A stretch of 5,964 nucleotides of DNA from Dehalococcoidales bacterium (GTDB lineage: Bacteria > Chloroflexota > Dehalococcoidia > Dehalococcoidales > JAQTRN01): the NCBI GenBank assembly GCA_028711795.1, contig JAQTRN010000067.1:1-5964 (forward strand). Reading direction: 5' to 3'. Made by a program: the position numbers and the translations under genes. Shown here one piece after another: positions 1 to 5,672 of the stretch (the first letter of the stretch is position 1; each line of letters begins with the position of its first letter). The notes beneath the pieces are model-generated. The model did no database searches. It saw nothing but the letters and a program-made list of their open reading frames with translations, and was not told the origin of the DNA.

Positions 1-1
1 C

Positions 2-385
2 ATCGCCGGCGAAAGCAACGGGACGGTTATCTGCAACCGGGTGATGGACCTCTTGCGCCAGGATGCACAGGTCTACAGCATCCAGACAGGCCCGCCTTTC
101 TGGCACCAGAGCGCTGAGTCGGACAAAACGCTGGTTATTACGGATAATGGGGTTGTCCCGGATTCGTTCAGTCGTGGGGACACTCTGACTATCATCTGGA
201 GTAACCTGAAGTCATTGTTTGGCTTCGACCGGTCCCAGGAGGTTGCGGGCGCTGTATTCAACTCAGTTAAGGCCCCCGGCCATGATTACGGGTGGCAGTA
301 TTACAAGGTCGATCAGGATATCACCAGTTTTCTGGAGCAGAATTTTGCTCTTGATGATAGCTCGGTAGTCAACTTAGGAGGTTAG
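2..385 (+). CDS. 3' end of an unrecognised protein gene, coupled to argG
   Basis: The reading frame is open from the first full codon (base 2) to a TAG at 383-385, giving 127 visible residues; the true start probably lies upstream of the window. GTG at 41 and ATG at 44 are internal start-like codons, but nothing resembling a ribosome binding site precedes them. I do not recognise the family. The visible part is soluble-looking, rich in aromatic residues (FWHQ, GWQYYKVD) and acidic residues, and has no membrane segment or obvious catalytic motif. It ends in an acidic tail (FALDDSS). The stop is only two bases before the argG start, and the argG ribosome binding site lies within its last codons. 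The two genes are therefore very likely co-transcribed and translationally coupled. A role connected with arginine synthesis is possible from position only; nothing in the sequence shows it. Confidence 0.72.
   Translation: MAGESNGTVICNRVMDLLRQDAQVYSIQTGPPFWHQSAESDKTLVITDNGVVPDSFSRGDTLTIIWSNLKSLFGFDRSQEVAGAVFNSVKAPGHDYGWQYYKVDQDITSFLEQNFALDDSSVVNLGG
376..382 (+). promoter_or_regulatory. argG ribosome binding site inside the upstream gene
   Basis: AGGAGGT is a seven-base match to the anti-Shine-Dalgarno sequence, five bases before the ATG at 388. It lies within the final codons of the upstream gene, so ribosomes finishing that gene would stop beside the argG start. It fixes the argG start codon. 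Confidence 0.85.
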
Positions 386-387
386 AC

Positions 388-1620
388 ATGTCAGCAAAAG
401 TGGTACTCGCTTATAGTGGTGGTCTGGATACTTCGGTGGCCATCAAATGGATTGCCGAGAAATACGGCATGGATGTGATTACTCTAACAGTGGATGTCGG
501 CAACGAGCGAGATTTCACGGCCATTCAACAAAAAGCGCTGAAGGTTGGCGCCATCAAGTCTCTGGTACGGGATGCCAAAGCGACTTACGTTAATGATTAT
601 GTCTTTCCGGCTTTGCAGGCGGACGCTGTCTATGAGGGCCGGTACCCGCTGGCCACGGCTCTCACCCGCCCGCTGATAGCTAAGCTGCTGGTTGAGGTCG
701 CCCGTCAAGAAGGCGCGGCGGCGGTGGCCCACGGCTGTACCGGTAAGGGTAATGATCAGGTAAGACTGGATGTTGGTGTTATGGCACTGGCACCCGACCT
801 TAAGATCATTGCCCCCGCCCGGGAGTGGGGCATGACTCGCGAGGAGACCATCAATTACGCCAAGCGTCACAGTATCCCGGTACCGGTGACGGTTTCCAGT
901 CCTTACTCCATCGATGAGAGCCTCTGGGGGAAGAGCATCGAGTGTGGCGTTCTGGAGGACCCCTGGGTTGAGCCACCGGAGGAACCCTTTACCTGGACTA
1001 GGTCCCCGGCCAAAGCTCCCAATACTCCGGCTTATGTGGAGATCGGCTTTGAGAAGGGGATACCCGTTACTGTTAACGGGCGGAAAATGGGTGGAGTCAG
1101 TCTGCTGCGGCGGTTGAATGAACTGGCGGGCAGACACGGCGTCGGTCGTATTGACCATCTGGAGGATAGGCTGGTCGGCATAAAATCGAGAGAGATCTAC
1201 GAGGCGCCGGCGGCGGTGGTCTTATTGCAGGCGCACCAGGCTCTTCAGGGGATGACATTGTCCAAGGCCCAATTACGCTTCAAGCAACAGGTAGCGACGG
1301 AGTACGCCGACCTGACCTATAACGGCCTGTGGTTCAGTGCACTGCGCGAGGACCTGGCGGCCTATGTCGCCAGTACTCAGCGCTTCGTGACCGGTACGGT
1401 ACGGTTGAAGCTATTTAAGGGCAGCTGTAATGTCGTCGGCCGGAGATCGCCTTTCTCCCTGTACAGCTACAGCCTGGCTACTTATGATAAGGGTGACCAG
1501 TTTGACCAGAGCGCCTCGCCGGGTTTTATTCAGCTCTGGGGCTTGCCGGTCAAGATCCAGGCGCAGATACAGAAGACGGAAAGTGCTGGGAATCGATTGA
1601 GTACGCGGCTAAGTTTTTAG
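388..1620 (+). CDS. argG: argininosuccinate synthase
   Basis: This 410-residue cytoplasmic enzyme joins citrulline and aspartate, using ATP (to AMP and pyrophosphate), to make argininosuccinate, the penultimate step of arginine synthesis. The length is typical of the type I family (about 400-410). The N-terminal PP-loop SGGLDTS is at residues 10-16. The YPLATAL segment (86-92) and GCTGKGNDQVR (116-126) carry the aspartate- and nucleotide-contacting residues known from solved homologues, including T118, N122, D123 and R126. The likely citrulline-binding positions are also present: S174 and S183 around YSIDESLWG, and E259 and Y271 in the GRIDHLEDR...KSREIYE signature (253-272). YNGLWFSALR (311-320) is another family hallmark. 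Small departures from the commonest motif, such as DES for DEN and EDR for ENR, do not touch expected catalytic residues. The ATG at 388 is supported by a strong ribosome binding site and the family N-terminus. argH lies downstream in the same apparent operon. Confidence 0.98.
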   Translation: MSAKVVLAYSGGLDTSVAIKWIAEKYGMDVITLTVDVGNERDFTAIQQKALKVGAIKSLVRDAKATYVNDYVFPALQADAVYEGRYPLATALTRPLIAKLLVEVARQEGAAAVAHGCTGKGNDQVRLDVGVMALAPDLKIIAPAREWGMTREETINYAKRHSIPVPVTVSSPYSIDESLWGKSIECGVLEDPWVEPPEEPFTWTRSPAKAPNTPAYVEIGFEKGIPVTVNGRKMGGVSLLRRLNELAGRHGVGRIDHLEDRLVGIKSREIYEAPAAVVLLQAHQALQGMTLSKAQLRFKQQVATEYADLTYNGLWFSALREDLAAYVASTQRFVTGTVRLKLFKGSCNVVGRRSPFSLYSYSLATYDKGDQFDQSASPGFIQLWGLPVKIQAQIQKTESAGNRLSTRLSF

Positions 1621-1687
1621 TCGGTAGGCTGGCGTGATCAGATTGGACTGAAATAAGATATTCAATTCGAAGAGGAGGTGCTAAGGG
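1621..1687 (+). promoter_or_regulatory. argG-ligase spacer with a very strong ribosome binding site
   Basis: This is the largest gap within the apparent operon. AGGAGGTG at 1673-1680, an eight-base match to the anti-Shine-Dalgarno sequence, lies seven bases before the ATG at 1688 and fixes the ligase start. The A/T-rich stretch at about 1650-1668 contains TTGGAC (1643-1648), but no -10 hexamer sits at a suitable distance, and I see no terminator hairpin. The ligase is most simply read from the argG transcript, with its own efficient translation start. Confidence 0.75.
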
Positions 1688-3286
1688 ATGCCGACCCCGT
1701 CAGCAAATTACCAACCCCTGACCCCCTTAAGCTTTCTGAAACGAGCAGCTTATGTCTTTCGAGACAAAACAGCGGTAGTCTACGGTGATAAGCGTTACAC
1801 CTGGCAGGAGTTTGCCGGACGGGCAAACCGGCTTAGCCATGCCTTGAAAAAAGCCGGAATCAAGAAGGGCGATAAAGTCGCTTTTCTGTGCCGCAACCTG
1901 CCCCAGTTGCTGGAGGCCCACTACGCTATCCCACAGATCGGGGCAGTGCTGGTAGCTCTTAATGTACGCCTGTCACCCCGAGAAATCGTCTATATCGGCA
2001 ACCACTCGGAAGCGAAAGCCCTTTTTGTGGAGAGTACGTTGGCCGAGCTGGTTGAGTCAGATAAACTGCCCGGGATAAAGATGTTTATCAATATCCCGGA
2101 GGGCGAGACAAGCAGGCGACTGTCGGAGGTTGACTACGAAGACTTCTTGATGACGGGTAAAGAAGACCCTGTTAAGTATAATCTTGACGATGAGAATGAC
2201 CCAATAGCCATCAACTACACGAGCGGGACTACCGGCCCGCCGAAAGGATGTGTCGCCACTCACCGCACTGCCTATCTGCAGGCCCTGGGCAAGACTATAG
2301 AGCTGGGGCTGGACGTTTACTCGGTGTACCTCTGGACTTTACCGATGTTCCACTGTAATGGGTGGGCGCGTGCCTGGTCGGTAGCCTGTCGCGGTAGTAC
2401 CAGCGTCTGTATGACCCGGCCTGACCCGCCTGAAATTTACCGTTTGGTTGAGGGTGAAGGGGTAACACATATGGATGGTGCACCCATTGTCTGGGTCAGG
2501 CTCAATCAATATATGGAAGAGAACGATTTGTGGTTCTCCCACCGTGTCAGAATCAATAATGGTGGTTCAGCTCCGTCTCCGAGGATGATCCGGTCTCTCG
2601 ATAGCCGGGGAGCTGAAATCATACACAATTACGGGCTTACCGAAACGCTAGACGGCTTCACCGTCTGTGAGTGGCAACCACAATGGGACGTACTCTCTGC
2701 CGAAGAGCGTGCCCGGATCAAAGGGCGGCAGGGGGTGGTCAATGTCACCGCCGGTGAGATGAGAGTCGTCGATGCCGAAATGCGCGACGTACCAGCCGAT
2801 GGGATTACTATTGGGGAGATTGTTTTACGGGGTAACGCCTTGATGAAGGAGTATTTCAAGCAACCCGAAGAAACAGCCACCGCTTTCAGGGGCGGTTGGT
2901 TCCACACGGGGGATGGGGTGGTGGTGCACCCGGATGGTTATGTTGAGATAAAAGACCGCTTTAAGGATATTATTATCAGTGGCGGAGAAAATATTTCCAG
3001 CATTGAAGTTGAGAACGTGATTTGTGAGCACCCTGATGTGCTGGAGGCGGCTTGTTTTGGCATGAAGGATGAGAAGTGGGGTGAAGCAGTTAAGGCGATA
3101 GTAACACCGAAACCGGGGACCAATCCTACTGCTGAGGAGATTATTAGCTTCTGCCGGCAACGTATCGCCCATTACAAGAGCCCCAAGGTGATTGAATTTG
3201 GGGTAATTCCGCGGGGTCCCACGGGCAAGATCCAGAAATATATCTTGCGTAAGCAGTTAATGCCGTCTACCGATGAGGGAAAATGA
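1688..3286 (+). CDS. AMP-forming acyl-CoA ligase (FadD/AAE-like)
   Basis: This 532-residue member of the acyl-CoA synthetase (ANL) superfamily should activate a carboxylic acid with ATP to an acyl-adenylate and then transfer the acyl group to CoA. Core motifs appear in order. The phosphate-binding loop YTSGTTGPPKG is at 177-187 and the LPMFHCNGW block at 218-226. NYGLTET is at 314-320, GWFHTGD at 403-409, and the hinge region DRFKDIIISGGENISS at 423-438. The C-terminal PTGKIQK (511-517) supplies the probable adenylation lysine K514. The N-terminal PLTPLSFLKRAA block (10-21) and the FHCNGW block are typical of the medium/long-chain fatty acyl-CoA ligase group that includes plant AAE1-type enzymes and bacterial DmdB-like ligases. 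The actual substrate cannot be read from the sequence. A glycine follows TGD (TGDG) where this group usually has leucine. No signal peptide or membrane segment is visible. The gene lies between argG and argH, and its TGA overlaps the argH ATG by four bases, so it is firmly embedded in the operon. Confidence 0.95.
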   Translation: MPTPSANYQPLTPLSFLKRAAYVFRDKTAVVYGDKRYTWQEFAGRANRLSHALKKAGIKKGDKVAFLCRNLPQLLEAHYAIPQIGAVLVALNVRLSPREIVYIGNHSEAKALFVESTLAELVESDKLPGIKMFINIPEGETSRRLSEVDYEDFLMTGKEDPVKYNLDDENDPIAINYTSGTTGPPKGCVATHRTAYLQALGKTIELGLDVYSVYLWTLPMFHCNGWARAWSVACRGSTSVCMTRPDPPEIYRLVEGEGVTHMDGAPIVWVRLNQYMEENDLWFSHRVRINNGGSAPSPRMIRSLDSRGAEIIHNYGLTETLDGFTVCEWQPQWDVLSAEERARIKGRQGVVNVTAGEMRVVDAEMRDVPADGITIGEIVLRGNALMKEYFKQPEETATAFRGGWFHTGDGVVVHPDGYVEIKDRFKDIIISGGENISSIEVENVICEHPDVLEAACFGMKDEKWGEAVKAIVTPKPGTNPTAEEIISFCRQRIAHYKSPKVIEFGVIPRGPTGKIQKYILRKQLMPSTDEGK

Positions 3287-4668
3287 GTCTGATTCGCGGG
3301 CGCTTTGATAAGGAAGCTGATCAGCGGGTAGCCGAGTATTCCGCCTCTATCTCCTTTGATTGGCGTCTTTACCGCCAGGATATTGCCGGCAGCATTGCCC
3401 ATGCGAAAATGCTGGCCAGGCAGGGAATAATCTCTGATGGAGAAGCCAGGACAATTATCGAGGGACTGACGGCTATCAGGGAGGAAATAGAGCAGGGTAA
3501 ATTCCAGTTCAAAACCGAATTGGAAGATATCCACATGAATATCGAGGCCCGGCTGATCGAAAAAGTTGGCGATGTCGGGGGAAAACTGCATACCGCGCGC
3601 TCCCGGAATGATCAGATAGCGCTGGATATGCGCCTCTTCGTCAAAGAAGCGATATCCACGACTCTGTCCCAAATAGGTGAGTTCCAGCGGGCGTTGCTTG
3701 ACGTAGCGGAAACGAATCAGGATGTGGTCATGCCGGGATATACTCATCTGCAGCCAGCCCAACCGGTCTTACTGGCCCACCATCTTCTGGCTTATTTTGA
3801 GATGTTCCGGCGGGACGCGGAACGCTTTCACCACTGCCGGCAGCGCACTGATGTTATGCCGTTGGGCAGCGGGGCTCTGGCCGGTGTCACCTATAACATC
3901 GACCGGGAGTTCCTGGCCCGCGAGCTTGGTTTTAGCCAGCTAAGCCGTAACAGCCTCGATGCCGTTTCCGATCGCGATTTTGTGGGTGAGTATGAAGCGG
4001 CGGCTAGCCTCTGTATGATGCACCTATCCCGTTTGTCTGAGGAAGTTATTCTCTGGTCTTCAGCGGAATTTGACTTCATCGAGCTTGACGCCGCTTACGC
4101 CACCGGTAGCAGTATTATGCCACAGAAGAAGAACCCTGATGTCGCCGAGTTGGTGCGGGGTAAGACCGGAAGAGTATATGGCCGGCTGATGGCGCTACTG
4201 ACGTTGATGAAGGGTCTGCCTCTGGCTTACAACCGGGACCTGCAGGAAGACAAAGAGGGCCTGTTTGATACTATAGATACCCTGTTGTCGAGCCTGGATG
4301 TGTTTACCGGTATGATACGGACCCTCCGTGTCAAGTCAGACCACATGCGCCGGGCGGCTGACCGCGGTTATGTTTTGGCCACCGATCTGGCTGATTATCT
4401 GGTCAGGAAGGGAGCCGCCTTCCGTACCGCTCATGGTATCATCGGCAGACTGGTAAGTTATTCTCTGGGAAAAGGCAAGTCCTTCAGTGAACTCAGTATT
4501 ACGGAGTACAAGAAGTTTTCGCCCTTGTTTGAAGATGATGTGTATAAAATTACCGTAGAATCATCTCTGTCGGCCCGAAATGTCGCTGGCGGTACCGCGC
4601 CGCAACAGGTGGCACGGGCGCTGGCTGTTGCCAGGAAATCGCTGGGGGAGGCAGAGAGTGGCCGATAA
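3283..4668 (+). CDS. argH: argininosuccinate lyase
   Basis: This 461-residue cytoplasmic enzyme of the fumarase/aspartase superfamily splits argininosuccinate into arginine and fumarate, the last step of arginine synthesis. It normally acts as a homotetramer with active sites built from several subunits. The length matches the family (about 460). Visible signatures are LEDIHMNIEARL (80-91), HTARSRNDQ (103-111), YTHLQPAQP (153-161) with the expected catalytic histidine H155, and the flexible signature loop GSSIMPQKKNPD (275-286) with the catalytic serine. NRDLQEDKE (317-325) is also typical. All key residues are present. The ATG overlaps the stop of the acyl-CoA ligase as ATGA, and a modest GAGGGA (3275-3280) lies two bases before it, so translation probably depends partly on coupling to the upstream gene. 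The C-terminus overlaps the start of rpe by 11 bases. Confidence 0.98.
   Translation: MSLIRGRFDKEADQRVAEYSASISFDWRLYRQDIAGSIAHAKMLARQGIISDGEARTIIEGLTAIREEIEQGKFQFKTELEDIHMNIEARLIEKVGDVGGKLHTARSRNDQIALDMRLFVKEAISTTLSQIGEFQRALLDVAETNQDVVMPGYTHLQPAQPVLLAHHLLAYFEMFRRDAERFHHCRQRTDVMPLGSGALAGVTYNIDREFLARELGFSQLSRNSLDAVSDRDFVGEYEAAASLCMMHLSRLSEEVILWSSAEFDFIELDAAYATGSSIMPQKKNPDVAELVRGKTGRVYGRLMALLTLMKGLPLAYNRDLQEDKEGLFDTIDTLLSSLDVFTGMIRTLRVKSDHMRRAADRGYVLATDLADYLVRKGAAFRTAHGIIGRLVSYSLGKGKSFSELSITEYKKFSPLFEDDVYKITVESSLSARNVAGGTAPQQVARALAVARKSLGEAESGR
4644..4651 (+). promoter_or_regulatory. rpe ribosome binding site deciding a GTG start
   Basis: GGGGGAGG lies within the end of argH, six bases before the GTG at 4658. 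No comparable site precedes the upstream in-frame ATG at 4580. This site is the main reason for choosing GTG at 4658 as the rpe start. Confidence 0.8.
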
Positions 4669-5329
4669 TCCCGAGGTAAAACTGGCGCCTTCTATTCTAT
4701 CGGCCGATTTCGCCTGTCTGGGGGAGCAGGTAGCGGAAGCAACCCGGGCTGGCGCTGACTATATCCATGTTGACGTTATGGATGGCCGTTTTGTGCCCCA
4801 GATAACAGTGGGGGCGCCGGTAGTGGCGGCGATCCGTCCGTGGACGACTCTGCCGCTGGATGTACACCTTATGGTTGAGTCGCCGGAGCTCCATATCAGG
4901 CAAGTAGCTGAGGCGGGGGCTAACATCATTACGGTGCATGTGGAAGCCTGTTCGCATGTTCACCGGGTAGTGCAAATGATCCGGAATCTGGGGGTCAAGG
5001 TAGGCGTTTCCCTCAACCCCGGCACCCCACTGACCATGCTTGATGAAATATTGCCCAATGTGGACCTGGTCCTGGTAATGACCGTCAATCCCGGTTTTGG
5101 TGGTCAGGCCTTTATCGAGGATATGCTGGACAAGATCACCCGTTTACGCGTGGAACTGGATAGGAAAAAACTGCCGGTTGAGCTGGAGGTGGATGGGGGG
5201 ATCAATACGGAAACAGCTCCTCGCGTAGTGGCGGCCGGTGCCCGGGTATTAGTGGCTGGAACCGCGGTCTTCCGCTCGGGGAAAACCGTGGCCGAAGCTC
5301 TTGCCAGAATACGGGCGAGTCTGGTCTAG
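4658..5329 (+). CDS. rpe: ribulose-phosphate 3-epimerase, GTG start
   Basis: The enzyme interconverts ribulose 5-phosphate and xylulose 5-phosphate in the pentose phosphate or Calvin cycle. It is a cytoplasmic, metal-dependent TIM barrel. From the GTG at 4658 the product has 223 residues, matching the family (about 220), and begins just before the conserved LAPSILSADF (9-18). The metal ligands and acid/base residues are visible: H37 and D39 in HVDVMDG (37-43), H70 in DVHLMV (68-73), and D179 in EVDGGIN (177-183). The phosphate-binding parts are NPGFGGQ (144-150) and GTAVF (201-205). The longer frame from the ATG at 4580 adds 26 residues rich in Arg and Trp that are only an out-of-frame reading of argH. 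The start overlaps argH by 11 bases, suggesting coupled translation. No catalytic link to arginine synthesis is known, so this is probably operon sharing. Confidence 0.97.
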   Translation: MADNPEVKLAPSILSADFACLGEQVAEATRAGADYIHVDVMDGRFVPQITVGAPVVAAIRPWTTLPLDVHLMVESPELHIRQVAEAGANIITVHVEACSHVHRVVQMIRNLGVKVGVSLNPGTPLTMLDEILPNVDLVLVMTVNPGFGGQAFIEDMLDKITRLRVELDRKKLPVELEVDGGINTETAPRVVAAGARVLVAGTAVFRSGKTVAEALARIRASLV

Positions 5330-5340
5330 GGTACGGTGCA

Positions 5341-5386
5341 TATAAAAGTAACCGGGGGTCTGGTGAGACAGCGAAACCGGTGTTAC
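5341..5386 (-). terminator. candidate intrinsic terminator of rpmB
   Basis: Read on the - strand, starting directly after the rpmB stop codon, GTAA-CA-CCGG (5386-5377) can pair with CCGGTTAC (5355-5348). This gives an eight-base-pair stem with a two-base bulge. A small inner hairpin, GTCT-CACC-AGAC (5369-5358), lies in the loop. The stem is followed at once by TTTTATA (5347-5341). The T-run is short and the loop long, so this is a moderate match. On the + strand the same structure has no T-run after it, so it would not obviously end the rpe transcript. Confidence 0.42.
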
Positions 5387-5575
5387 TCAGGCGACCTTAG
5401 CCGTTTTACTTTGACTCCGCAGGCATCTGGCGCACAGGTTGAGACGTTTTTGTTCACCATTAATAGTGAGTGTAGTGGGGTGGATGTTGGGTATCCAGCG
5501 CCGGTTGGTGTGGCGCTTCGAATGGCTGACATTATGGCCAAACTGGGGCGATTTTCCGCATAAGTCACATTTCAT
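5387..5575 (-). CDS. rpmB: 50S ribosomal protein L28
   Basis: This 62-residue protein of the large ribosomal subunit matches the usual bacterial L28 length (about 60-65 in the short form). The N-terminus MKCDLCGKSPQFGHNVSHSK (1-20) and the following TNRRWIPNI (23-31) are the L28 hallmark. C3 and C6 together with C48 and C51 form two CxxC pairs, so this is the zinc-ribbon (C+) form. The start is the ATG at 5573-5575 on the - strand. The frame continues upstream to 5824, but that extension runs across the promoter region and into the fakA coding region, and does not resemble L28. An AAAGGAG (5589-5595) lies 13 bases upstream of the start, somewhat far but usable. The gene stands alone on this strand and converges on rpe with a 57-base gap. 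Confidence 0.96.
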   Translation of the reverse strand: MKCDLCGKSPQFGHNVSHSKRHTNRRWIPNIHPTTLTINGEQKRLNLCARCLRSQSKTAKVA

Positions 5576-5588
5576 GGGAGTGTGTTTT

Positions 5589-5595
5589 CTCCTTT
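5589..5595 (-). promoter_or_regulatory. rpmB ribosome binding site, long spacing
   Basis: On the - strand AAAGGAG lies 13 bases before the rpmB ATG. The complementarity is good but the spacing is longer than the usual 5-9 bases. No better site lies closer. Confidence 0.55.
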
Positions 5596-5622
5596 GATTG
5601 TCATACAGGTTTGATATACAAT
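5594..5622 (+). promoter_or_regulatory. candidate sigma70-type promoter for fakA (P1)
   Basis: TTGATT (5594-5599) and TACAAT (5617-5622) are separated by exactly 17 bases. The -10 has one mismatch to TATAAT and the -35 two to TTGACA. Transcription would start near 5629, about 44 bases before the fakA ATG. A second possible promoter is offset by 17 bases: TTGATA (5611-5616), 17 bases, TATACC (5634-5639). Start sites are inferred, not observed. Confidence 0.55.
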
Positions 5623-5631
5623 AGCGAACAC

Positions 5632-5660
5632 AATATACCATAGTCAGGCAAGCTTGGCAA
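5632..5660 (-). promoter_or_regulatory. candidate sigma70-type promoter for rpmB
   Basis: On the - strand TTGCCA (5660-5655) and TATATT (5637-5632) are separated by 17 bases. Each hexamer has one mismatch to consensus. Transcription would start near 5625, about 50 bases before the rpmB ATG. The -35 element touches the fakA ribosome binding region, and the promoter faces the rightward fakA promoter. Confidence 0.6.
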
Positions 5661-5667
5661 GGAAGGG
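5661..5667 (+). promoter_or_regulatory. fakA ribosome binding site
   Basis: GGAAGGG, preceded by AA to give AAGGA at 5659-5663, lies 5-9 bases before the ATG at 5673. The ATG five bases earlier (5668) reads only ATG-AAA-TGA, so the functional start for the long frame is 5673. Confidence 0.6.
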
Positions 5668-5672
5668 ATGAA

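Noticed and set aside
484..1158. A 224-codon open frame on the - strand
   Set aside because: It is fully antisense to argG, whose family motifs are clear, and its translation resembles no protein family. It reflects the codon use of argG.
1641..1668. Possible internal promoter before the acyl-CoA ligase
   Set aside because: TTGGAC is present, but no -10-like hexamer lies 16-18 bases downstream. The A/T-rich patch alone is not enough.
3172..3762. A 196-codon open frame on the - strand
   Set aside because: It lies antisense to the end of the ligase gene and the start of argH, and its translation shows no recognisable motif.
4580..4657. Upstream ATG start for rpe, adding 26 residues
   Set aside because: The added residues are an out-of-frame reading of argH, rich in Arg and Trp. 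They lack a ribosome binding site and make the protein longer than the family.
5390..5406. GGC...GCC followed by GTTTT as a + strand terminator for rpe
   Set aside because: The stem has only three base pairs and lies inside the rpmB coding region.
5336..5563. A 75-codon + strand frame after rpe
   Set aside because: It is antisense to rpmB over most of its length, has no good ribosome binding site, and its translation matches nothing I know.
5611..5640. Repeated ACAATA and ATATAC words in the rpmB-fakA gap as a regulator binding site
   Set aside because: The repeats are short, A/T-rich and explained by the overlapping -10 elements. They do not form a clean inverted repeat.
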